Positions 31,850-43,529 of a DNA stretch of 64,000 nucleotides are shown here, piece after piece. The stretch lies in assembly GCA_017591395.1 (NCBI GenBank), contig WEDG01004290.1:1-64000 (forward strand), written 5' to 3'. The DNA comes from Schistocephalus solidus. Its lineage: Eukaryota; Platyhelminthes; Cestoda; Diphyllobothriidea; Diphyllobothriidae. Positions within the stretch are counted from its first letter, which is position 1. Every line of letters begins with the position of its first letter. The position numbers were made by a program, and so were the translations under genes. Below the pieces are notes generated by a model. The model ran no database searches and was not told where the DNA came from. It saw only the letters and a program-made list of their open reading frames with translations.

Positions 31850-34800
31850 CACTTCCAAAGTGACCAAACATTATTTCACTGTTGCTTACCAATTGTCTCA
31901 TCGAAAAAGGCTAGTGCCGTTCGTACTTATCATGCTTTTGACCTCGCAGGTATGAGCTTAATTAACAACTTTTTGGACTCATTGGACTGGCAGCATCTCT
32001 CCTCCATGAACGATGCAGCAAGTCTTTCTGACTTCATGTCAGTCGTTTCAAGTAACATCCTGGAATTTGTGCCAACCAAAATTGTCAAACCCTACACTTC
32101 CGAATCCACCATGCCCTCACATTCTTTTGCCAAGACTAAAGAAATTGAGGAAGCAATTAAAAGATCAATATACTAGTTCGTTATCTTTAAATCTAAGAAT
32201 TGCAGAGATTTTTGAATTAGCCTCTAAGATTCGTCTGGCACGTGAAAGACAGAGGGAATCTTGCGCAATCAGAGAGCTAAACTCTGCAAAATCTGTTGCT
32301 CAAATGTTCCGCCGTCGATCCTGATCTAAACGAGGCTATGAAATACCTCCATTACTTAATGAAAACTAAGAACTTCGTTCTCGAAGACTCTAACAAGGCA
32401 GAATTGTGAAGTGCATTCTTTGCAAATCATATTACGATGGAATCTGAACCGGTTCCAACGTTTCAGTCATCCTAATTCAATGTTATCGGCACCATTGATT
32501 TCTCCATAGAACTAATTCGTAAGCAAATAATGCGTCTAAACAACTCACACTCTTCGGGGACCGACGGTATTCCAAACTCAGTTATTAAGAGAGTGCTGAG
32601 TTTCCCCCGAATGCTAAGCGATATATTCTCAGTTTATCTTCTAAACGGATTCTTTCCTGACTCATGGTAGATATCAATTATGCATCGTGTCTTCAATTCA
32701 GGTTCTCGTTAGGACGTAAATAATTATCGAGGCGTTCACAAAACCCCGGCTCTAGCAAAACTTCTTAAAAAATTATTTTAATCACATTCTTGAATTTTGT
32801 TTAGAAAATAAGCTCCTAAGCGACTCGTAATATGGTTTTCTACCTGGGAGATCATGCGGAGTGTGTCATGTAGCTTTTCTTAACCTCGTCACTTCCCTTC
32901 GTAATGAGCAGCAGTCAGTGGTTGTGATCTACTTTGACCTGAGCAAAGCCTTTAACAAACGTCTTCTGGTGAAACTGGAAGCCCTCGGCATCCGGTTTGC
33001 TCTCCTTGACTTCATTCGTTCCTACTTGTCTAACCGCAGCCAAAAGGTCTTAGTAGGTAATAGCTATTCGACGCCTCAGGCGATCACGAGTGGCGTTTTT
33101 CAAGGCACGGTTCTAGGTCCTCTTCTCTTTATTCGGTACATAAACAACATTTCAAATTTACTCACAAATTCACAAAATTTCGTTTAGGTTGACGATCTCA
33201 AGTGCATTTAATCATTTTATAAAGACACTACCAATAGTTGGGTTGATTTAATCAACACTGATCTACTTATGCTCTCACGTTGGAGCTGTACTTGGCATAT
33301 GGAGTTTTCTTCGTCCAAGAGTAGTTTCATGTGTTTTGGCCCCGCCAAGCTTCCTGGACACCTGGTATTTCAAAAAAGTACACTTTTAGAACGATCAACC
33401 ATAAAAGACTTAGGTCTAAGTTACATGAATAAGCTTGCATTATCGCCTCATGCAGATCGAATTTCTGTAAAGGCTGCACAGATATGTGGTTTTATTTCAC
33501 ATAATTTCTTTTTTTCGGAAATAAAGTTAAACCTGTACCGCATGTTTGTTCTTCGTATCCTAGAATACTGCTGTCCCCTCTTTGGGCTGATGAACGCCTC
33601 TGACCGCAGTAAGATTAAAAAAGTTCAGAGGGTTTTTACTTGAAGACTATTTTCTCTTCCTGGATCCAGTATCACTTATACGGATAGATGCCAGTTAGCA
33701 AAATATAGATTTCTGTGGGTTAGAAATCTCGAAGCCGGTCTCTGCTTCCTGTTTCGCGTCAACTCTAGCCAAAATCTCCCACGATTTAACACTCTCACTT
33801 GAGTAGATCGACCCTATGCCATTCGGAATTCCTCCATGATCATTTCACCACACCTTATCTTCACAACTATCCACTCTCAGTTTTTTGCCTCCAAATATGC
33901 TTTCATCTGGAATAATCTTCCACTGCAAATAAGGTTGTCGTCTACATTAACTATTTTCAAAACAAAGTTACGCAAACATTTAACTTCGGAAGATATAAAG
34001 TCCTTATTGTCTGTTTCCTTCCCTAACTCACAACTTTTGGATTTCGAAAAGGGTTCTCCTGGTATTTGAGGCAGCTCCCTTGATATTATATTGGTCCCTT
34101 ATTATATGTCTATCATCCTCTGCAGAGTCAATCTTTGCATTCACGTTTTCGCCGACCCTCCTTTTAAACTATCATCGCCAAATCTTGACAATCTTGGTAC
34201 TTTCCTCCTCTTTTGCAACCCCGACGATGGTCTCCAGGTTCAGTTGAGGATCAAGCCGAGTTCGGATGGTTTGCCTCCTTGATTGGTGGACTATTCAGTC
34301 GGCAAGGTCGTATCTCGGTGATGATCTCATGACATCTACTGTCCCCTCTTCGTTTTGACCCTGGTGTCCACGATGAGTTCCTCCTCTCTCACCTCCACTG
34401 GTGGTTACAAACAGTAGCTCTGATTGCTTTATGATCTCTCACACGACAAGGAGCGTTACGAACCCTCATACGTTGTCAGCAACATCACAATACTATCCCA
34501 TTGCATCTAGCTATTAATTTTTAAGTGAAGCAGTTTTTTCTCCTAATTTCTTTTTTTAATTGGCGGCTCGCCGAACTCCGCCTCCAATGTAACCGTAGGA
34601 GTTTTTTAAATGCTTCTTTTCTAGTTCACCGTATATGTCAAAGATAGTTGACTATTGCTTTAAAAATGGGAAATCGTTCTGAATCGGAAATGTCTACCAT
34701 ATTGTTCATTTCTGCTGTTAATACGGCTGCTCACGTAGTGCAGAAATTATCCACTTTGTATTTATTTATACCACGATACTAAGTTTGAAATTATGGGGCT

Positions 34801-34850
34801 CTCTGGGCCTTACATAAACAATTTATTTATTTGTTTTTATTTATAAGTAA
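31850..34850 (+). mobile_element. CR1-like LINE, family A, longest copy
   Basis: Begins in the end of the endonuclease (SDQTLFHCCL, near 31855). It passes through a KKASAVRTYHAFDLAG...NNFLDSLDW linker and then the reverse transcriptase (about 32500-33650) to a WNNLPLQIRLSSTLTIFKTK C-terminal segment near 33910-33970. A long 3' UTR follows to about 34830, ending in GGGCCTTACATAAA and an ATTT-repeat tail. Stops and frameshifts occur throughout. The 3' 1.5 kb is repeated at 17900-19420. The 5' part with the full endonuclease is missing or too decayed. Confidence 0.75.
32861..33643 (+). pseudogene. LINE family A reverse transcriptase core
   Basis: The frame 32861-33187 has VVIYFDLSKAFNKRLLVKL (motif A), LSNRSQKVLVGNSYS and SGVFQGTVLGPLLFIRYINN (motif B). 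The catalytic YADD is mutated to stop-VDD, with TAG at 33185-33187. The frame resumes at 33269 with a WHMEFSSSKSSFMCF segment and the FVLRILEYCCPLFGLMN thumb region. It lacks a functional active site, so the copy is dead. Confidence 0.8.
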
Positions 34851-35344
34851 TGCATAAATCCTTCAAGCCACGCGTCATTTGAAATTGCTTTCAAATTCCA
34901 GCTCCATTTAGTTTTCGAATTTTAAGTCTCTACCTTTGTGAAGAAGACACGTTAGTTCAAAATAACTCTTGATTGGATGGTCCTGTCTCTAAATTTTGGA
35001 GTTATTTACTTGGACTTGACGAATTTGTGGCTGTTCAAATATTCCTTTAAATGCAGATTATTCAACGTCCCGAAGTTATCCCAACAAGGAAAACAAGCTA
35101 CCACGTACACCTGTTTCCCAAATTCACGCCAGCCGTGTGATGCTTTAATCTGCTGACAATCGGGAAAGGAGAAGTCACAACAAAGGCTGAATCGTCGCAT
35201 GCTTCTTAGAAGTCTGACTGCTGAATATTAATGCACCCTAGCCCATTTATATAAGAATATTTATAAATTAATTGCATTCGCATGGAATCCTAAGAGCTAT
35301 GGAAAACACAGGCGCTCAGGATTCATGTGAGTGGGAAAAAAATT
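34851..35344. other. No feature recognised
   Basis: Short gap after the family A LINE tail. Only short unrecognised frames. Confidence 0.35.
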
Positions 35345-35425
35345 TGATGCCATGGTTGAGAGTTGAACCGTCGTCAAAGAAACATGTGGCAGCGCACCTA
35401 GCCACTCCGCCACATTCACATGGGA
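35345..35425 (-). promoter_or_regulatory. tRNA-like Pol III unit (Ser/Leu-like), probably SINE-derived
   Basis: On the minus strand, TGGCGGAGTGGCTAGGTGCG matches the A box of a tRNA. GGTTCAACTC about 40 nt later fits a B box, and a T7 run follows about 25 nt beyond (35330s). Acceptor pairing is poor, so a functional tRNA is unlikely. It differs from the SINE at 1-3835. Confidence 0.4.
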
Positions 35426-35449
35426 CAGAACAGAATTGAAGAGGAGAAA

Positions 35450-38400
35450 TGAACAGGGAGAAAATGGCTCCAAATAAAGGATGTGGAAATTTAAGTGATA
35501 CAGAGATCTTTCTTGTGACTAACACCGTACATTATCAAGGCGAGTCCTCACCGAGACGGAGGATACTAAATACGAAGAACCCAACTGCACGGATCTCGTA
35601 TAAAAAAGGATGGCGCTCCAGAACTCGGTTGCCGACCACTAATCAGAACTCAGCGTGGGCGATATGGACACCAGTTTATCTCGGAAATCACTGACAGATT
35701 CTAGCATTCAATCCCACGAAGTAAGCAGAAGTCTATATGCAGGAGTTACCTAGTCTAAATTGAGATGTTTGTATACCAATGCTAAGAGTATCCTTTCAAG
35801 AAAGATGAACTCAAGGCACTAGACTCGTACTGCACCCCTGATGTCGGTGTAAATATGGAAACGTGGCTCAGAGCCAAAATCGTGGATAGCGAGTTTTCGA
35901 TAGATAGAAACCAGCTCTTTCGGACAGACCAAGAAAATAGACAAGGAGGTGGAGTAGCCGTTCACGTAAGGACAGGAATCTCGGCAGTCGAACTAGCGCA
36001 TACCGTTTTCCTTGAATATGAATTTCTACTGGATAAAGATTAAAAATAATTGTTTTCCAAACCTACAGTTCTTGACGATCTACAGCCACCAAACATTCCA
36101 AGTGCAGCTGATGAGTCACTCCTTCATTTGGTCAAGGAAAAAGCAAGTCACCAGGAAGTGCTTAATCCTGGAGCTTTCAATGCACTAACAGTAAACTGGG
36201 TAAATCTGACAGTTGACAGTGCGCGAACTTCCTTCGGCAGCATGGATCTCATTCTCAACCAACCTCTGGCACAGTAGGTTAACATACCAACGAGATTTAA
36301 AGAGAACTAGGGAGAAAATTGCCTGGATCTAGTATTTAAGAAGGACTACTCTAACATTGATGAAGTGTATTCTATTGCACCCCTAGGTAAGAGTTACCAT
36401 AGTAAGCTTCTGTGGGATGGCTCACTTTATTGCCAACGAAATGAGAGAACGTAAGGTAAGCAAAAAAATATAAAAACCGGATTGTAACACAATTGAGAAA
36501 GAACTGATGTCCGTGAAATAGGATCGTTTGCTCAAAGGGAATCCGGAGACGACTTCACTCGATTTGCTTGAACGATTTTATCCATTGTAGGTGCAAACAG
36601 AGTGTATCCCTGCCTGGATAACAAGAGAACTTAGCAGGCGTTTAAAGAAGAAAAAAATAAAAAAATGGAAGGTATTCAGGGGAACAGGGTCAGAAGAACA
36701 TCTCGAGGACTTTCGACACCAAAAATATGCCATCGAAAAAACGATCCGCCAGGCAAGGAAGAACTATGAATCAAGATATATCCAGGAGGTGGAATAAAGG
36801 CCTTTAAATTTAATCTATTATATCGAAACAAGGGCCCAGTCGCAGTACTTATGGAGGAGAATGGTGTTGAAAAAGTTGAAAATTGTGATAAAGTCGAAAA
36901 CAAGGGTCGGTTCTTTGCATCGGAATTCACTAGAGAACCTGTACTTTAGCGTGACCATGTCAATGGTGCTGTTATAAACGCCAGTAGAGTGCTTGAATGT
37001 ATACTCGTCCCAGAACCTCTCGTGGAACGAGAACTAACAAATCTCAAAGAAGCCAAGTCATCTGGTCCGGATAATTAACCAGCAAAATTCTTGAAAAAAA
37101 CTGGCCGGCGATCTCTCCAAACCACTACTGCATATATTCAATTCGTAATTTGAATAAAGGAAACTACCATCCGAAAGGAAGGCAGCAAATATATACCCCA
37201 TAGACAACAGAAGGGCTCAATCTAATGCCAAAAATTATCGGCCTGTCAGCCTAACCTCAATTTGCTGTACAATAATGAAATCAATAATTAAGAAGGCAAC
37301 CATGAAGTTCCTGAAGGAAAACCGATTACTTTCAGAGCTCCAGCATGGTTTCAGACAGAATAAGTCCCGTCTTTCCAGTTTATTGCTCTCCACAGAGCAG
37401 TGGACTTGCGCATTGAACGAAGATGATAGGGTTGACGTTATCTACACTGATTTCAAGAAGGCGCTTGACAGTGTCCCACACAAACGTCTCATCTATAAAT
37501 TAGGTGAAATTGGCATAATGAACGCTGCCGACATGGATTGCAGCTTTTCTTACAGGAAGATTGCAAACGGTGTCCATCGATACCTCGTAGTCAGCACATA
37601 CTCCAGTTCTAAGTGACACCCCCAAGGCTCCGTCTTAGGGCCATTCCACTTCTTTATTTACATCAACGACTGTATCGACGGCCTTGGTTTCAGCGCTATC
37701 ATGCTTGCAGATGATTTTAAAATTGTGGAGGGCCATCAGATCTGATACCGAAAAGCACGCATTTCAAGAGGATCTCAACCATCTTAGCAATTGGTCTGCT
37801 CATTGGCTCTTAAATTTTAGCGTTGGTAAGTGTGTGGTCCTTAGACTCCGTACCAGAAGGACCAGTGAGGAGGATGATTCCTACTAAACCTTCTCAACGG
37901 GCAGCCCCTTTCAATCGTCGAGTAGCAGAAGGACCTGGGTGTTCTAATAAACTCCTCCCTCAAACCATATTCACTGTCTTTAAAGGCAGCTAAACGCGCG
38001 ACACAGGGCTTAATTTCGCTCAGACTTGGATTGGTGCAGATTGAAAAGGAACTATTCTGAAAAACAAATGGATTATCTACAGCTGGCACAAGTGCAGGTG
38101 AGGACTAGGAAGATGGTAAAAAATCTTACTCATCTGCCTTACGAAGCCAGACTGACTCAACTAGATTCAATGCCTCTCAATTTAAGGCAGCTACGTGGTG
38201 ACCTCATGCAAACCTACCAGATTGTCAGAGGTAACATGTTTGCCCATAAATTTGCTGACTTCTTCGAAATGGATAAGATAGCACATCTGTGGGGTCATCC
38301 CTTTAAAATGCAGAGGAAGTTGGTCCACAGGGACGCCCTTCGGAACGCATTTTCACAGAGGATATTTGGAGCATGGAACGGGCTCCCTGATGAGGTGGTA

Positions 38401-38550
38401 CTTTCAGAAACTGTTGACGCATTTAAATTTAAACTAGAAACTCATTTGCCGAGTAACTATTGCACACATATCGATTACCGTACAGTTACATTTTCCGGTT
38501 AATTGCTGTGAACGTTTACTCTTTTGACATTTTTGAATGTGAATATTAAG
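35450..38550 (+). mobile_element. CR1-like LINE, family C, plus-strand copy
   Basis: ORF2 pieces lie in order: endonuclease (CLYTNAKSILSRKDELK near 35775; NRQGGGVAVHV near 35935), the linker (IPAWITRELSRRLKKKK near 36605), reverse transcriptase (SELQHGFRQNKS near 37330; VIYTDFKKALDSVPHKRL near 37435-37490; LADDFKIV near 37705) and a C-terminal frame to 38502. Frames are broken many times. It ends next to the (TTCAG)4 tract shared with the minus-strand LINE. Confidence 0.75.
38026..38502 (+). pseudogene. LINE family C ORF2 C-terminal domain, plus-strand copy
   Basis: A 158-codon frame. QVQVRTRKMVKNLTHLPYE, LRQLRGDLMQTYQIVRG, WGHPFKMQRK and a final FSQRIFGAWNGLPDEVV segment match the same region of the minus-strand copy at 39108-38821 (QLRGDLIQTFRIVRG, RGHPFKL). 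This is the usual ORF2 end of this LINE type. The two copies are clearly diverged, roughly half identical at protein level by eye. Confidence 0.75.
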
Positions 38551-38570
38551 TTCAGTTCAGTTCAGTTCAG
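38551..38570. repeat. (TTCAG)4 tract at the meeting point of two LINEs
   Basis: Exactly four TTCAG units. In the minus direction they form the CTGAA-repeat 3' tail of the LINE at 38571-41690. The plus-strand LINE ends directly to the left. Confidence 0.9.
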
Positions 38571-38820
38571 TGTATTTGAGAAAAATAGGCTTACGCCTTT
38601 GAAATCCCTATTTGATACAGAAAGTCGGAAGAATAATAAGCAATGTAAAAAAAGTTACAGTCAAGTGAATTCAGGCAGATTTAAGTGGTACACGGATATT
38701 GTTAAGGTAAAGTTGTCACATAATCTTCCTGGTGCAGCAACATATGTATGTCAAGCCGATGTTTAAATATATCCACAGACTGGGACATAACAATCGCCTC
38801 AGGTAGGTTATTCCACGGTT

Positions 38821-39108
38821 TCAAGACACGGTTGGTGAAAAATTCTTCCTCACATCCAATCTTACTTGGGGCAAACTTAGTTTGAATGGATGACCTCGGA
38901 GATTATTCGTAGTAGCAAGTTGGAAAAAGTCATCACATAGGAGGGCGCAATCAATGCCACGCACGATACGGAAGGTTTGTATCAAGTCTCCGCGCAACTG
39001 CCGATAACTCAGAGGATAGAGCTGTAGGTTATTAGGGCGAATCTCATATGGCAGTTCACCTTGACCTCTTACTAATTTTGTGGCTCGTCGCTGTACCCTT
39101 TCGAGCAT
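38821..39108 (-). pseudogene. LINE family C ORF2 C-terminal domain, minus-strand copy
   Basis: A 95-codon frame starting MLERVQRRATKLVRGQGELP, followed by YRQLRGDLIQTFRIVRG and LRGHPFKLSL. It matches the plus-strand copy at 38026-38502 and continues the reverse transcriptase after a stop near 39127. The frame is cut before the expected final W N xLP block, which is read in another frame near 38800-38830. Confidence 0.75.
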
Positions 39109-39126
39109 TTTGTAGTCCTGTTGGGT

Positions 39127-40086
39127 TCACGGTCGCCAGGCTTGGATCGCATATTCAAGATGAGGCCTAACAAACGTACCAAAGACTTTAGAAAAGCAGT
39201 CTTCATCGAAAACTTTAAATGCCCGCTTGATAGAGTACAGCATTGAATTGGCGGATTTAGCCGCCTTGCAGCATTGCGTAGAAGGCTTCATGTTGTCTGT
39301 CATCCAAACGCCGAGATCCTTCTGTGTGTGTGTTTCTCGGAGTGGCATACCGTTCAAAAAGTAGGGTCGCATATCAGTGACCTGATTCTGACTTCCCAGA
39401 CGTCGCAGGGCGCATTTGTTTGAGTTGAAGGACAAGAGCCATTTGCGGGACCATTCGTCCAATCGATGGAGATTTTCTTGGAAATCGTCTCCATCGGCAG
39501 CATTGTTGATAACTTTCCAAATTTTTATATCGTCCGCAAACATAGCAAAGTCACAGTCCAATTCCTGTACACAATCATTAATAAACAAGAGAAATAGGAT
39601 TGGTCCGAGAATTGAACCTTGCGGATCTCCACTCTCGATGACTGTGCGCTTTGATCGCGATCCACCTACGCAGACCACTTGGGAACGACCGACGAGAAAA
39701 TTCTTGATCCACGTAAGAAGTTTGCCTCCAATACCAAACATTCTTAACTTATAAAGGAGACGCTGGTGCGGAACACTATCGAAGGCCTTCTGGAAATCAA
39801 TGTAGGCTACATGCACAGTGTATTTTGCATCGAGTGCTTTTGTCCAGCTTTGCATAGTATAAAGTAAGTTCGTAACACACGATCTTCCCCTACGAAAGCC
39901 GTATTGTGCAGTTGATAAGAGGTTATGGGTTTCTAAATAAATCATCAATTCCTTTTTGACAAGCTTTTCCATAACCTTGCAACAGATTGAGGTCAGGCTG
40001 ACAGGCCTGTAGTTTGTAGCAAATGCACGACTACCGCTTTTGTGAAGCGGTGTAATGTGGGCTGTTTTCCAGTCGGTAGGAAGCAT
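39127..40086 (-). CDS. LINE family C reverse transcriptase (319-codon open frame)
   Basis: The longest intact LINE frame in the window. NYRPVSLTSICCKVMEKLV, LLSTAQYGFRRGRSCVTNLL, VAYIDFQKAFDSVPHQRLL (motif A with catalytic Asp), SGDPQGSILGPILFLLFIND (motif B; usually SGVPQGS) and FADD at 39540-39529 (catalytic Asp pair) follow in order, then KCALRRLGS and the KDLGVW motif. All catalytic residues are present. The frame stops close to the C-terminal segment at 39108. It is part of a LINE and not a host gene. Confidence 0.9.
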   Translation of the reverse strand: MLPTDWKTAHITPLHKSGSRAFATNYRPVSLTSICCKVMEKLVKKELMIYLETHNLLSTAQYGFRRGRSCVTNLLYTMQSWTKALDAKYTVHVAYIDFQKAFDSVPHQRLLYKLRMFGIGGKLLTWIKNFLVGRSQVVCVGGSRSKRTVIESGDPQGSILGPILFLLFINDCVQELDCDFAMFADDIKIWKVINNAADGDDFQENLHRLDEWSRKWLLSFNSNKCALRRLGSQNQVTDMRPYFLNGMPLRETHTQKDLGVWMTDNMKPSTQCCKAAKSANSMLYSIKRAFKVFDEDCFSKVFGTFVRPHLEYAIQAWRP

Positions 40087-40155
40087 TCCCGTGTCGAACG
40101 ATTTCTGGCACAGAAAGGATAGCGGTTTGGCCAGCTCTCGAGCAAGTTCGAGGAG

Positions 40156-40824
40156 TTACTTTGCTGGAATCTCGTTGGGGCCAGGGGATTTGCATGCGTT
40201 CAGACTTTTAAATTCTTCAAAGACCGCCTCTGCTCGAAAGAGCATATCCTGAATAATTCGTGCTCCCATAGTCTCGCAACTAGATGGAATAAAAACTGCT
40301 TCTCGGGTGAAAACTGACTGAAAGAACTGTGAAAAGTGTTCAGCTTTGTTTTGAATTTCTGTAATCTCGAAACCATCATCGTTTTTCATTACAGGAATTG
40401 GGTTCCTGTTTCGTGTGCTTTTTCTTACATAGCTGTAGAGCAATTTGGGATTGTGAACTGCTCGCTGGAGCAAATCCCTCTCGTAATCCCGTCGGCTGTT
40501 GAAGATTAAGCTTTTAACCTTGTTCCTTTGCGTTTTGTATGTTTGCAAGGCTAAATTTTCATTGGATCGGCAAAGTTTCATCCAAAGCCTTTCTTTCCTG
40601 TTAATCTCTCGTTTCAGTTCCCTTATTAGCCATAGTGGTCTGTTAGATATACTAAGTTTTGATTGCGGACAGTGGCATTTTATTAGGTTCAACAACCACT
40701 CCTTAAATAAATTCCAGTCCTCAGAGACATTCACGGAGAAAAAAAGATCCCAGTCCATTCGTGATGCCTCAGCTCTCATCTTGCAAAAGTCTCCCCGCCA
40801 TAGATTGGGCCTGGTTTCATTCAT
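40156..40824 (-). pseudogene. LINE family C ORF2 linker region
   Basis: A 222-codon frame between the endonuclease and reverse transcriptase. It contains RPLWLIRELKREINRKERLW, RRDYERDLLQRAVHNPKLLY and a C-terminal FEEFKSLNACKSPGPNEIPA, the standard entry into the reverse transcriptase domain. It ends at a TAA about 70 bp before the next frame at 40086. Confidence 0.8.
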
Positions 40825-41124
40825 TGCAGGTGGAACCGAATATAAACCATACTCCCATGAAAGTACTGCATGATCACTTCGACCAAGTGGAGGTAGGTAG
40901 TGAACCTCGTTTATACTGTCAGGATCCTTAGTAAAGACGAGATCTTAACAACTAGCCTGTTGTCCTCCACGCGCTCTTGTTGGAAAAAATTCGTGTTGTG
41001 TGAGAAGAGCTTCAAGTGCTGACTTAAGCAGACGGTGATCGAAGGAAAACTTTGAGCACTGCGCCAGCAGATCGTTCCATCGAATGCTAGGTGCATTAAA
41101 GTCCCCCATTAGAACAACATCAGG

Positions 41125-41688
41125 TCAACTGCTAATCTCCTTTATGTTCTCCAACAAACAAGTATCAGCGTCAGTGTCTGTCCCCGGTGGTCTGTAGAGA
41201 GTTATGACTTCAAGGGACTGCGATCCCCGCGTCTTTATTTTCAGCCAAATAACCTCAATACCATTGTTAATCTTCTCTGTCATTTCACACACTGTGAAAT
41301 TGCTTTTAACATACATCGCAACTCCTCCACCCTGGCGGTGAGTGCGGTCTCTCCTGAACAACTGGTACCCGGATAAGGCTACTTCGCAATCGCTGATGTT
41401 CTGTGACAGCCATGTTTCTGTGATTGCTATAATATCGGGAGACAGAATGGCTACCGGAATTCTCAGTTCGTCGAGCTTCGAAAGCAGACTTTGGGCGTTG
41501 GTATACAGAAATTTAAGTTGGCGGCACTCGGCCCAGCCAAATTCCGTTTGTATCGAGTGTGCCAATACAACTGTGTCACTGCCATCATTAGCTTTGGCTG
41601 GTTCCAGAGTAATGCTGCGTTTCTCTGTATCACACGTCCCTTGTAAATAATCAAACTGTTTTCTCCAGCAAAAGCCTAATACCCTCAA
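41125..41688 (-). pseudogene. LINE family C endonuclease domain
   Basis: A 187-codon frame. LKFLYTNAQSLLSKLDEL, DIIAITETWLSQNISD, QLFRRDRTHRQGGGVAMYV and VITLYRPPG are the successive conserved blocks of apurinic-type LINE endonucleases, with the catalytic E of TETW present. After a stop near 41126 the domain continues with LMGDFNAPSIRW and GRSDHAV (about 41110-40870) in the same general direction, broken by another stop. The endonuclease nicks the target to prime reverse transcription. Confidence 0.85.
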
Positions 41689-41690
41689 TA

Positions 41691-43529
41691 AAGTGACTTA
41701 AAGGCCAAATCAAGTAGGTCTCTCATTCTCTCTAAATATCATTGCTGACGTAACATTCAGTAACAGATGGAGATCGAGAGTGACGTCTATTAGCTTACAA
41801 ATGAAGGAAGTTGGCCCAGGTGCGTTGAAATTGCCAGACATAAATAATTCCTGGAACAAATGGAGGAGCGACCTATCAGCTGCTCACAGAAGGTTTGGTG
41901 GTCTGTATACCGTCAGGAATTGCAGGTTTTGTAAATTACTCTGCTTTATCTTCATCCAGAGGGACTCGAACTAAAGGGGGGAGTGTGCGCTCGTTCGACT
42001 GCATAAATAACTATCCATACGTATAATCTGAACTAAAAAGGTGCTCAAAAACCATACTTTAAGCAACTCTCGTCTCGAGCTGGTGGTCCCTCATTGTGAA
42101 AATCTCACTCAGGTCAAATTTAGAGAGTTGTCCATAACTGCAAGTGAATTACGGCCCTGCCCTTGGTGTCTTTCCACCAGGCTGCAAGTTCATATAAAGA
42201 AATTCCGTAATCAAATGTCTTATTACTTTGATTCAATCAGTTTGCACCTAGTTTTTACAGATGTGACGGAGAAATATAGGAGGTAGGCAATAGACCAATT
42301 GCCACTATGGTATAGGTTTCAAGTTGAAGTTCAGTCACAAAAAGATAGTTCATAAATAATGTAACATTTTTTATCTATGTTTGAGCGAGCAGCAGGCATT
42401 AAACCTGCATTTACCTGATCTCACGGTAGTTGGTGCCACTGCTTACCCACAAAACCATTGTCCGACATAACGCGCGTAAAAAACCTGGCGAACATAGTTT
42501 CACATACCGAAAAAATATTTTCGCCCAGGTTTCACTGTATGTCTTATATAATTTGAAGCTGGCGGTTCAGAAACAGCAAATTTCGATTGTCCAGTCACCA
42601 AAAGCTATGAACACCACCAGTCAATGAGGTTTTTTTAAGGTCAAATGGAGCCCGTCTATTCAAAGGCACCGAATATGTGTGATCGAGGTTAGTTTTGGCG
42701 TTCTATGCATTCGGCCTACGCCTTTTTGCATTTATACCTATCATTTTAATACATTGCTGACTGTTTTATTGAAAAGAAACTTGATTTCCCAATATTGTGC
42801 ATCTATCCGCCTCCACTGCCGCTGACACTTGCTCGAGAATGTCCGTGGAGGCAGAGGTCAGTCCGGACTGACCTTCTGCCAAGCGGAAACGGTTAAAATA
42901 TGATCTACCGTAGGATAATTGGGTGACTGGATCTCTTTAAATTTCTCTTAAACGACTATAGAATTGATTTGAAATCGGCGTTAATGGTTATTTATCCTTT
43001 GGGGGAAGTGAGATGCAGCGCCCACGCCCAGACAACTTATTAAACCAGGAAATATTCATGCATGCACCCCATTCTCCGGCTGGATATATATCCTCACAAT
43101 TATTCCTAGTCTGTCTCCTCAGAAATCTGTTTCCATCCCTTGTGTTCCCTTGTCATCATACCCTCATATGGAACTTTTTGCTCCATTAAGTACTTGCGAA
43201 TTTCAAAACATCATTGCGATGCCGTTTACGTGTGAACAAAGCAATGGAGTTTAGAGGCTTAACTAAGACTATTTATTTTATGTTATATGTGTGATGTGAA
43301 GGCACCTTTGTCATACTGGCACCCCCGGTCAAGTTACCAGTTGTCTTAATTTTTGCATCGTCACTAACTTTCTCAAGGCTGCTGTTTCAAGTAGATGATA
43401 TGTACCTATATTCTGTTTACTCTCCAGTCTGTTTGCAGCTGGAAGTATCTTGTAGCTTCTTTATTTATGCAAAAATCGTTGAGTCAAAGAATTAGAGTAA
43501 TTTTACTACTCGTTTTCTTTCTTTTGCAG
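41691..43529. other. Intergenic region upstream of ZYG11/ZER1-like gene; start exon not seen
   Basis: The first visible exon starts with a two-base partial codon after an AG acceptor at 43528-43529, so an upstream exon should exist here or further left. No convincing ATG exon was recognised. No repeat was identified either. Confidence 0.4.

Larger units (their letters stand above)
38571..41690 (-). mobile_element. CR1-like LINE, family C, minus-strand copy (best-preserved LINE)
   Basis: Reading from 41690 down: endonuclease (41688 to about 40870), linker (40824-40156), reverse transcriptase (40086-39127) and C-terminal part (39108-38821), then a short 3' UTR and a CTGAA-repeat tail. Only a handful of stops or frameshifts separate the frames, so it is younger than the other LINEs. 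An upstream ORF1 was not found; the 5' end may be truncated at about 41690. Confidence 0.85.

Noticed and set aside
36100..36125. CTGATGAG near 36107 as hammerhead core
   Set aside because: No GAAA within range and no closing stems; it is part of LINE ORF2.
40499..40873. 124-codon plus-strand frame
   Set aside because: Antisense of the family C LINE linker region.
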